Below, in pieces: positions 58,002-64,000 of a stretch of 64,000 bases of DNA. Where the stretch lies: NCBI RefSeq assembly GCF_012272835.1, contig NZ_JAAWWK010000006.1, forward strand, positions 186,001 to 250,000, written 5' to 3'. Below the pieces are notes generated by a model that ran no database searches, had not been told where the DNA came from, and worked only from the letters and a program-made list of their open reading frames with translations. The position numbers and the translations under genes were made by a program. Numbering within the stretch: the stretch's first letter is position 1; each line of letters begins with the position of its first letter. Source of the DNA: Spongiibacter thalassae. Its GTDB lineage: Bacteria > Pseudomonadota > Gammaproteobacteria > Pseudomonadales > Spongiibacteraceae.

Positions 58002-58024
58002 AGGGGGCGTAACCGCCCCCTGTT
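58002..58024 (+). terminator. Terminator of the TonB receptor
   Basis: AGGGGGCG, loop TAAC, CGCCCCCT, then GTTT. Lies 8 bases after the stop codon. The T-run is short. Confidence 0.8.
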
Positions 58025-58124
58025 TCCCCGGGTGAGCCGGGCTGTTCGAGTGTCAGCTCGACTACGCAGAACATCGAACATTCTTCAGATTGGAGAATTT
58101 CATCAGAGCTGTGGTACTAACTCC

Positions 58125-58161
58125 CGGGAAGTCAGCTGCCGGACTTCCCGTTTTGTTATGC
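58125..58161. repeat. attC-like hairpin at the island edge
   Basis: CGGGAAGTC, loop AGCTGCCG, GACTTCCCG, then TTTTG (plus strand). On the minus strand it reads GCATAAC, four A, the nine-bp stem, then GGAGTTAGTA. The outer TAAC/GTTA pair is like the R-boxes of integron attC sites and the stem like their L-boxes. At about 45 bases it is shorter than known attC sites (57 or more), so it may simply be a terminator. It marks the change from GC-rich core to AT-rich island. Confidence 0.45.
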
Positions 58162-58815
58162 ATTCCTTTCATCAATATTGCCGAGCTCTCGCCATTGATT
58201 AGAGTCAATTAGCCCATCCTCTACAAGCATTTCGTAAGCTAGTGACTTTTGAAGACGAATAACCAGAGACCTTCCGTTATTGTTAAGAGGTAAAACGGTC
58301 ATTGAATAAGCTGTGGTACTCTTGAAATATTCTAACTCAATGTGATTTAGAAAATCACCAGCAGCTTTAAGCGCTGCATTCACGTCAGCCCGAGACACAC
58401 CTGGCAGTGGAGAATTTTCGCTGCCAATAGCAACAGCCAAATCATTGTGTGCAATTCGTTTATTTCGGATATGTCGGAATGTTCCTGCTCTCCCCTGAAG
58501 CTCTTCTAGCAGTTCCTTTAGCTTCTGGACTATTTCTTCCCTGCCACTCCGTTCAATTTCTTCAATGAGATAAGAGAAAGATAGATTGGAATTTCCTTTC
58601 ATTCTGGACGGATCAGTAAACTTACTTAATCCTAGAATCATGCTGTCTATTACAAGGCTTTGAAATTCAACCAGCAAGTTAGAAGCTGTTTTGTTAATAA
58701 TTTGAATTCGGTGTGAATTCGTCCCAAAAAGCTCCACATACATTATCCAACGATAGTGCAGATGAGTAAGCTCTCTTTTCGCTCGGTCAAATACAGATTT
58801 TAAATCGTCTTCCAT
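58156..58815 (-). CDS. HEPN/AbiU2-like protein
   Basis: 219-aa cytosolic helical protein. The pattern YVELFGTNSHRIQIINKTAS and LGLSKFTDPSRMKGNSNLS, followed by RNKRIAHNDL (a HEPN Rx4-6H motif near residues 116-122), matches AbiU2-type HEPN proteins. HEPN domains are often RNases in abortive infection or toxin-antitoxin systems, but no antitoxin partner is evident. TTG and other upstream starts are unlikely; ATG 58815 has GAG seven bases upstream. AT-rich compared with the neighbours; probable cassette gene in a decayed integron. Confidence 0.65.
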   Translation of the reverse strand: MEDDLKSVFDRAKRELTHLHYRWIMYVELFGTNSHRIQIINKTASNLLVEFQSLVIDSMILGLSKFTDPSRMKGNSNLSFSYLIEEIERSGREEIVQKLKELLEELQGRAGTFRHIRNKRIAHNDLAVAIGSENSPLPGVSRADVNAALKAAGDFLNHIELEYFKSTTAYSMTVLPLNNNGRSLVIRLQKSLAYEMLVEDGLIDSNQWRELGNIDERNA

Positions 58816-58830
58816 AAAATTCTCAAAATC

Positions 58831-58909
58831 GCTAATACCGCCAGCAGGCGTCCATTTGAGTGGAGCAAAGCACAACGAAAAATGGTCGCCTGCCTTACAT
58901 TTTTAGGCG
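58831..58909. repeat. attC-like inverted repeat
   Basis: GCAGGCGTCCATTT (58844-58857) and AAATGGTCGCCTGC (58880-58893) are inverted copies with one mismatch, a long imperfect hairpin as in attC sites. Outer boxes GCTAATA (58831) and TTTAGGC (about 58902-58908) are degenerate R-boxes. It lies between two minus-strand genes: the upstream gene stop is inside the right side and the next ATG 15 bases beyond the left side. Total about 79 bases, a normal attC length. The boxes are not exact. Confidence 0.5.
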
Positions 58910-59241
58910 AAGCCTGGTGGGTTGTGAACCTTGAATTTATACACGTGAACTGGGCCCTGTGTTTTACCTCCCCAAAGACACAATGACCCGACCCTTTGAT
59001 TCGGGGATACAAAAGCACCCAACTTTCTATTTATAGATTTTGCAACTTCAAGGTATTCATCGCCACTTAACGCTTTGCCGTCTTTTCCAGCCAACAAAAG
59101 CATCAAGACTTCTTTGTTCTCGCTGGAATATGCCAGAACTGTTTGTGACCTTTCTGGCCAATCAATTAAATCATACTTTCCTGCTTCAGCTCGCCCAAGA
59201 CCATCTTGGAGTGCGTGCTTTATCTCGTCTATAAACACCAT
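58903..59241 (-). CDS. Hypothetical protein, cassette-like
   Basis: 112 aa, no signal or membrane helix. Sequence MVFIDEIKHALQDGLGRAEA, then YSSENKEVLMLLLAGKDGK and QGPVHVYKFKVH. I do not recognise a family. The GAGGAG four bases before ATG 59241 is strong. Its stop codon falls in the attC-like repeat at 58831, as expected of a cassette gene. Confidence 0.65.
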   Translation of the reverse strand: MVFIDEIKHALQDGLGRAEAGKYDLIDWPERSQTVLAYSSENKEVLMLLLAGKDGKALSGDEYLEVAKSINRKLGAFVSPNQRVGSLCLWGGKTQGPVHVYKFKVHNPPGFA

Positions 59242-59325
59242 AATTCTCCTCGAGAATGATTTCGCCTAAGCCGTCGCCGCGTCGCATGGCCTTGATATGC
59301 GCACTGATATCTGACAACCCTCAGA

Positions 59326-59661
59326 CTACCGAGAAATCTTTATATCCGGAACAGACTCCATATTTGGCCTTTTTAATTCCGGATCGTCCTCTTTTAAACA
59401 CCGAAAATGTAATTCAGCGCTTGCCATCGACGAGCCCTTATCTCTATATGAATCACGCAATGGCATAAACTGCTTTCCTATAGACACGCAGTACTGGTTA
59501 GCCGACTGATAGAGCCCTGCCTTGATCTTACTCCCAGAGTAGTCAAACTCACCTCCTTGCCCTGCTATCATGTATGTATCTTTTCCTGCGGGAACCACAT
59601 CACTCGTGGAGGCGCAACCATAGACCATAAGCGCCATTATTAGGTGAATAAAAAACTTCAT
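59326..59661 (-). CDS. Small lipoprotein
   Basis: 111 aa with lipobox MVYGC (signal to residue 16). The mature protein contains PAGKDTYMIAGQGGEF and ASAELHFRCLKEDDPELKRP, with Cys residues near the middle (QYCVSIGKQ) and end; homologues occur widely in proteobacterial plasmids and islands, function unknown. GGAGG precedes ATG by seven bases. Twenty bases after the stop of the upstream membrane protein, so the two share one transcript or cassette. Confidence 0.75.
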   Translation of the reverse strand: MKFFIHLIMALMVYGCASTSDVVPAGKDTYMIAGQGGEFDYSGSKIKAGLYQSANQYCVSIGKQFMPLRDSYRDKGSSMASAELHFRCLKEDDPELKRPNMESVPDIKISR

Positions 59662-59681
59662 GCTCAGCCTCCAGAAAAGCT

Positions 59682-59975
59682 CTATTTAATTATGGAAAGT
59701 ATCAGAGCGACAACGGACACACATAGCGATCCAAAGGAGATGGATAATGAGATTAGTGACCTCCGAGAGCTACGGTACATTTCCAAGCGCCGATAAAGCT
59801 CCGCATCCGATGCAACACCGCGCAGCTTTGAATAGTCCCCTTCCTTAGTTTCCGTGGGATCGTCAATACAAGTGGGAACTCCATATTTTTCACATTGAAC
59901 AAGTAATGAACCAGAATCTTTTGGATTCTTGTTCCCAAAAAAACTCGACCAGTCAGTTTGTTTCCGGTCAGACAT
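59682..59975 (-). CDS. Small membrane protein, unknown
   Basis: 97 aa. A polar N-terminal part (MSDRKQTDWSSFFGNKNPKD) contains CEKYGVPTC, a possible metal or disulphide pair, followed by a charged helix and one C-terminal membrane helix (SLCVSVVALILSII). No family recognised. ATG 59975 has GGTGAG five bases upstream; a TTG four codons earlier is possible. The first gene next to the intI remnant, transcribed away from it. Confidence 0.65.
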   Translation of the reverse strand: MSDRKQTDWSSFFGNKNPKDSGSLLVQCEKYGVPTCIDDPTETKEGDYSKLRGVASDAELYRRLEMYRSSRRSLISLSISFGSLCVSVVALILSIIK

Positions 59976-60264
59976 TGTGCTCACCAATTGAACTCACAAA
60001 TCCACTAGATTCCGAATCGTGGGATTCGCATGACAGCCTGTTAATTAACAAGGCCTGCGACCTGATGAGAATTCTTAGCGGGCGGCCCGTGTAATATCTT
60101 AGGCTGGCCCAGAAAAAACCAGCCAAGCCCATGAAAAAATTAATATTATTTTTCACTTACCCTACGGGCCAGGCATTTTTTCAGGGCGCACCGTGCAAAC
60201 ACAGCGAACATAAAACACTGTTTAAATACACCGCATTCGGCAATTTCGGTAAGGGAGTATCGAA
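59976..60264. other. Putative attI region of the integron remnant
   Basis: 289 bases between the first cassette-like gene and the divergent intI pseudogene. It contains GTTAATTAAC at 60040-60049 within the near-palindrome GCCTGTTAATTAACAAGGC, a small hairpin CGAATC/GATTCG at about 60014, CTTAGGC at 60098 and GGCTGG/CCAGCC at 60102-60125. Any of these could be the remains of attI or attC. No gene is seen; the open frame from 60131 is not coding. Confidence 0.35.
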
Positions 60265-60471
60265 ATGTCGTCGTCAGCATCCCCATTCCTTGAGTCAATC
60301 CGCGAGTATATGTTGGTGCAGCACTATCTATCGCCGCCGTACTGTAAGTACGTACCTGTACTGAATCCGTTACTTTATTGTATTTCAGGAAAAAATACAT
60401 CCTTGCGATTTAAGCGGGCAGGCAGTAGAGCAGTTTTAAGGTGGCTAGCTGTAGACCTTCCCCCAGAGTTT
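60265..60471 (+). pseudogene. intI: Integron integrase (intI), truncated and frameshifted
   Basis: Translating in three steps gives the N-terminal (core-binding) domain of a chromosomal integron integrase. Frame 1 from ATG 60265 reads SPFLESIREYMLVQHY; after a +1 shift near 60334 frame 2 reads RRTVSTYLY, a TGA where Trp is usual (60362), IRYFIVFQEKIHPCDL and SGQAVEQF; a second shift near 60435 returns to frame 1, LRWLAV. The remainder with the catalytic Arg, His and Tyr residues is absent. So it cannot be active. Its direction, away from the minus-strand genes, is the usual intI-cassette geometry. Confidence 0.8.
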
Positions 60472-60587
60472 GCGCACACGCGTATACTGAACAAGCTGCT
60501 AACTGGCAGCAGGCTACGACCCCAGGGCCATTCAAGAGGAGCATGGGCATTGAATATTTCAACAACGGAGCGAACAATTTACCGGCG

Positions 60588-60616
60588 AATAGGCGCCAGG
60601 CAAGCGCCTATTTTTT
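60588..60616 (+). terminator. Terminator overlapping asmA stop
   Basis: AATAGGCGC, loop CAGGCAA, GCGCCTATT, then TTTT on the plus strand. The asmA stop codon lies within its right arm. On the minus strand no T-run follows, so it would stop plus-strand transcripts from the intI side. Confidence 0.75.
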
Positions 60617-63004
60617 GAAGAACTTGTTAAACAATTCCTTCGCCGCTTCGCTGTTTTCACCGCCGATTTTTTTGTCGATCGCTTCCCGGGCCTTTTCCTG
60701 CACCTTGGCCTTGGCCTTGTCTTTGGCAATATCCTCGATCACTCGAAAGTCGGGCAGGCAGCTTGTGGCCGACACGCCGTTAAAGTCGGCCTTGCAGCGA
60801 ATGGGAATCTCTCGGTCGAGGAGCTTTTCATTGCGTATGGCGCAGCCCACACCCTGCTGATCGGCCTGTTTGAGGGTCGCCCCCAGCACCACGTCAAAAC
60901 TCTCCTGGGTTAGATCGACCTTGCCTTCTCCGGTCAGGGCGAGTTTGCTCACCCCGGAATTCAGTTGCTGTATACGGGCCAGACCATCGGTAATGGTGAT
61001 ACGGGTTTTGGTGTCCCGCAGTTCACTAAAGGCGGGCCAGTCAGCGGGGTTGAAGGTCTCTTGCTGCAAACGCATCACCAGCTGGCAGAAGGCGCGCTCG
61101 ATGTTCATATTGTTCAGTCGCAATTGCTGGGCATTCAGTTCGATCAGACCGTTGAGGTTTTTTTTCACCGCCGATACCGTTGCGCCCGATGTTTTCAGTT
61201 GCAGGTCAACATCGCTCAGGCCTGCCAGCTGGCGATTGTCTGCGACGTCTTCAAGAATGCGGCCAATGGGAATTTGCTTCGCCAGGGCCTTGGCCGACAT
61301 CTTGGCGGCTTCGCCTCGGCTGTCCAGCTGTGCGTCCAGCACAAAGTTGCCGTCGTAAAGCTGCGCCTTCAACGGCGCGATACTGGTCAAACCCTGTTTG
61401 GCCGACGCCTGCAACAGCAGGTTTTTCATCGGCATTTTTTTAATCACCAGTTCGCCGATGGTGAGCTTTGCATCGGCATTGAGCGTGTTGAGTAACTCCC
61501 TGGGGATGGGCAGTTCATCTGCTGCTGGTTCCACCGGCGCAGCGGGTGCTGTGCTCTGGGCACTGGTCTGTTCCACCGGCGGCAGGTAGTGATCGGCATT
61601 GAGACGATCAATAGCCAATTCCAGGGTGTGGGCGGTTTTCCCGGAGAAATCCAGTTCGGCTTTACCGGTGAAGGTGCTGTTGTCCAACTTACCCCGCAGC
61701 GACGGCACCGACAGTTTCTGGTCATTCCCCTTAATTGTCGCCTCCAGACCCACAATAGAAAGGGTGCCCGGCCCGGCCATTTCCGGTAACGTTAATGACA
61801 GTGCCTGCGCCATCTTGCGCAGATCAAAGGGCGTGACCGCCACAGCCCCCTCATACGCCAATGGCGCAAGTTGCGCGGCAACATCGCCACTCAGGGTCAC
61901 ATCCTGACCGTTTAGCGAGGCCACCAGGCGAGTGCCCTTGGCCGCCACGGTGTCAAAGCTGGCACCGAGTTGCAAGGTGGTATCGAGGGCCATCCGCCCT
62001 TTCAATTCCTGCTGATCCGGCGCTTTATAGAGCAAATCGCCACGCAGCGAGATTGGCGCGGCCTCGCCTCCGGGGCTGACACCACCGCTGAGGGTCAGCG
62101 ACGACACTTCAGCGCGCATTCCCGCTTTATCGGCGTAACTCAGCTGGCCGTCCTTCAGTTCCAGCTTCCCCAGCGACCACTGCAGCGTCTCTGCGGTATC
62201 GACCTCGGCGGCGGCGATCACCGCGATGGTGGCATCAAGGCTTGCCTGCTCACTGCGCTGTTTTACCGCGACATCCAGCTTTACATCGTTAAAGGAAAAA
62301 TGATTCAACGCCTCGTTGAGCCCTATCTGCGCGGCTAGGCCCAGCTCGCCGGAGAGCTGCTGCCCGTTACCCTCCATTGCAAAGCCCGCATCGAGGGCAA
62401 CAGGAATAGGCTGGCCACTCAGCTGGACGTTATCCCCCCGCAGGTTCACATTGCGCAACACTACGTCCTGACCGGTAGCGGCATCGCGATAATGAATTTC
62501 TGCACCGTTAAGACGCAGCGATGCTATTGCCAACTGCAGGGGCTTAACATCTTCCCCGCCCTGTTCCGGCTCAGCAGGGGCGTCCTTAGGGGCCGCATTT
62601 TTCTCCGCATCAACAATCTTTGTCCAATTGCCTACGCCCTCCTGGTCGACACTCAGGTTCAGCACTACGCCATCGAGGCCAATACCCTGAACAATGACTT
62701 CCTTGCGCAGCAGCGGCATCAGCGCCACCGACAGGCGCGCCGCATCCAGGTGCATAAAGGTGCTCTGTTCACTGTCGTGGAGGTTCAGACTGGCCGCCCC
62801 GGTCACCAGTTGAATATCGGGGAACAACTGCCAGGACAGGTCGCCCTCAAGGGCCAGGTTCACCCCCTGTGCCTCCGCCAGGCGCTCGATATCGTCGCGA
62901 AAGATATTCGGGTCGATAATAAAAACCAGCGCGGCAAAGGCCAGTGCAACAACACCGACGACACCGGCAAGAGAGAGGGTCAGAATTTTTATAAAGCGTG
63001 GCAT
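60608..63004 (-). CDS. AsmA-family protein
   Basis: 798 aa with one N-terminal membrane helix (ILTLSLAGVVGVVALAFAAL) and the AsmA start DIERLAEAQGVNLALEGDLS, then the C-terminal AsmA_2 segment (LNMNIERAFCQLVMRLQQ, LNSGVSKLALTGEGKVDL). Ends in a Lys-rich helical tail (AKVQEKAREAIDKK). ATG 63004 has GGGAG six bases upstream. Distinct from the AsmA protein at 43574: both have the same layout but little similarity beyond family motifs. Proposed role in outer-membrane lipid transport, from the family. Confidence 0.88.
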   Translation of the reverse strand: MPRFIKILTLSLAGVVGVVALAFAALVFIIDPNIFRDDIERLAEAQGVNLALEGDLSWQLFPDIQLVTGAASLNLHDSEQSTFMHLDAARLSVALMPLLRKEVIVQGIGLDGVVLNLSVDQEGVGNWTKIVDAEKNAAPKDAPAEPEQGGEDVKPLQLAIASLRLNGAEIHYRDAATGQDVVLRNVNLRGDNVQLSGQPIPVALDAGFAMEGNGQQLSGELGLAAQIGLNEALNHFSFNDVKLDVAVKQRSEQASLDATIAVIAAAEVDTAETLQWSLGKLELKDGQLSYADKAGMRAEVSSLTLSGGVSPGGEAAPISLRGDLLYKAPDQQELKGRMALDTTLQLGASFDTVAAKGTRLVASLNGQDVTLSGDVAAQLAPLAYEGAVAVTPFDLRKMAQALSLTLPEMAGPGTLSIVGLEATIKGNDQKLSVPSLRGKLDNSTFTGKAELDFSGKTAHTLELAIDRLNADHYLPPVEQTSAQSTAPAAPVEPAADELPIPRELLNTLNADAKLTIGELVIKKMPMKNLLLQASAKQGLTSIAPLKAQLYDGNFVLDAQLDSRGEAAKMSAKALAKQIPIGRILEDVADNRQLAGLSDVDLQLKTSGATVSAVKKNLNGLIELNAQQLRLNNMNIERAFCQLVMRLQQETFNPADWPAFSELRDTKTRITITDGLARIQQLNSGVSKLALTGEGKVDLTQESFDVVLGATLKQADQQGVGCAIRNEKLLDREIPIRCKADFNGVSATSCLPDFRVIEDIAKDKAKAKVQEKAREAIDKKIGGENSEAAKELFNKFFKK

Positions 63005-63157
63005 GGTGCTCCCCAAAGGTGTACCTGCTTGACTTGAATGTTGGGTATAGACACGGAAAGTGCCTGAGGTTTCCTGAAGATGGCAAAGATGCCCGGCTCC
63101 GGCAAGTGAAATCTATACACAGGAATAAACAAGAATTGCGCCAAGAGACGGTCTGGG

Positions 63158-63691
63158 TCAGAAACTCGACCCCGGCTGCTGCAAAAATTCCAGCTCCGCC
63201 GCCGTGGATTCGCGCCCCAGTATGGCATTGCGATGGGGGTAACGACCGAAGCGATCAATGATGTGTTTGTGCCGCAACTCGAATTGATAATTATCACCGG
63301 GCGCGTGCTCTCGAAACAGCGCCTCGGCACAGATATGTACCGCCGCTGACTCACTGTGCATATAGGGCATCAGCATAAAGCTGCAACGGGTGGGTTCAAG
63401 GGTCAGATGGCAGCCCTGCGCGACCGCCTCCTGTGCCAGCGCGAGCGCCATACCGTCCTGGGCAAAAGCTCGCGGGGTGTTGCGATAAATATTGCGGGAA
63501 AACTGGTCCAGCACAATGATTTCCGCCAAACGCCCCGCAGCACTCGACCGCCAGCTATAAAACTCCCCGGCGGCGGCTTGGCACAGGGTCTTGCCGAAGC
63601 GCTGCTCAATCTGCGCATCGAGGGCCTGATCCACCGACCACCACTGGCCGGGTGAAAGCTCTGAAAACCAGAAATACAGTACGTCTTCCAT
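63158..63691 (-). CDS. DUF924-family protein
   Basis: 177 aa. It begins MEDVLYFWFSELSPGQWWS and contains LAEIIVLDQFSRNIYRNTPR, LMPYMHSESAAVH and RFGRYPHRNAILGRESTAAE, all DUF924 signatures (a helical repeat protein of unknown function). The frame is open to 63772, but ATG 63691 matches the family start. The upstream phzF-like gene ends 52 bases before. Confidence 0.9.
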   Translation of the reverse strand: MEDVLYFWFSELSPGQWWSVDQALDAQIEQRFGKTLCQAAAGEFYSWRSSAAGRLAEIIVLDQFSRNIYRNTPRAFAQDGMALALAQEAVAQGCHLTLEPTRCSFMLMPYMHSESAAVHICAEALFREHAPGDNYQFELRHKHIIDRFGRYPHRNAILGRESTAAELEFLQQPGSSF

Positions 63692-63743
63692 AGCCTGCCC
63701 CCCTGGGCAAAGTGCCCCCTTCTGGTGTTCGCCGGTGACGGCT

Positions 63744-64000
63744 CTACCGGTGCGGGATTGCCAGAACCTCACCCGCCATAGTGGTCACCGCCTGCCCGAA
63801 CAGTAACACGCGCTGATCGCGCAGGGCCACCGACAGCTCGCCGCCTCTGGGCGAGAGCTGGCGCGCGGAAAACTCTGCTTTACCCAGACGTCGCGCCCAG
63901 TAGTCGGCCAAAGCACAGTGAGCAGAGCCTGTTACCGGATCTTCATTGATGCCAAAGCGAGGGGCGAAAAATCGCGACACAATATCGCAGTCGTCACCCG
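63744..64000 (-). CDS. PhzF-family isomerase, 3' part
   Basis: The frame is open to the window edge, so the N-terminus is missing; the ORF's first Met codon at 63980 is internal. The visible 85 residues read DIVSRFFAPRFGINEDPVTG, then SAHCALADYW, the hallmark C-terminal half of PhzF-like isomerases, ending with LSPRGGELSVALRDQRVLL. The family includes phenazine enzymes and many proteins of unknown substrate; nothing nearby suggests phenazine synthesis. Confidence 0.88.
   Translation of the reverse strand, partial: GDDCDIVSRFFAPRFGINEDPVTGSAHCALADYWARRLGKAEFSARQLSPRGGELSVALRDQRVLLFGQAVTTMAGEVLAIPHR

Noticed and set aside
60131-60364. 77-codon open frame upstream of the intI remnant
   Set aside because: Its last residues (RRTVSTYLY) are the second-frame part of the intI pseudogene; the first part has no ribosome-binding site or family.
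60441-60860. 139-codon open frame after the intI remnant
   Set aside because: Its second half is antisense to the AsmA gene and its first half shows no integrase sequence, so the catalytic part of intI is not hidden here.

Overview
The window is about 64 kb of one gammaproteobacterial chromosome. It has a GC-rich core and conserved cell-envelope gene blocks in the order seen in Pseudomonas-like bacteria. The mix of TonB receptor, FMN-binding glutamate-synthase-like protein, DUF3034 protein and metal permease suggests a marine Cellvibrionales/Spongiibacteraceae-type organism. That placement is inference; no rRNA gene is present to test it. I see no rRNA, tRNA, CRISPR array or complete insertion sequence.

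Layout. Positions 1-7.9 kb (+): end of corC, an FMN-binding glutamate-synthase-family gene, lnt, leuS, lptE, holA. Positions 7.9-17.7 kb (-): the envelope block proA-nadD-rsfS-rlmH-mrdA-rodA-mltB-rlpA-dacA-ybeD-lipB, many genes overlapping by a few bases. Positions 17.9-23.1 kb (-): a LON-domain protein, an HAE3-type RND exporter, ubiX and mpl. Positions 23.2-36.4 kb: the most interesting stretch. A five-gene plus-strand operon encodes a DUF3034 outer-membrane-type protein, an exported truncated haemoglobin, an FMN-binding protein with a flavinylation motif, a PepSY membrane protein and a cupredoxin with two copper sites. It is followed by a porin, then narK with a PP2C-phosphatase/Ser-Thr-kinase fusion, then the divergent nirBD. 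Four sites with the sigma-54 -24/-12 pattern sit in front of exactly these transcription units, so the redox operon and porin look like members of the nitrogen-control regulon that also drives nitrate/nitrite uptake and reduction.

Positions 36.5-55 kb: ppa, then unusual inverted heptanucleotide tandem arrays, a MerR/metal-permease pair with a textbook MerR-type promoter, cysE-vanY, a patatin and a Rieske protein, sfsA, an AsmA protein, rsmC-rsuA, an exported Ala/Lys-rich protein, prfC, a DEAD-box helicase, and a three-gene CheX/CheY/CheA-like signalling module without CheW. Positions 55.5-58 kb: a TonB-dependent receptor.

Positions 58.1-60.6 kb are an AT-rich accessory patch. Four small minus-strand genes (HEPN/AbiU2-like, unknown, lipoprotein, small membrane protein) lie next to a frameshifted, truncated integron integrase (intI) reading the other way, and attC-like hairpins lie between or after them. 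I read this as a small decayed chromosomal integron. The window closes with a second AsmA protein, a DUF924 protein and the 3' part of a PhzF-family gene.
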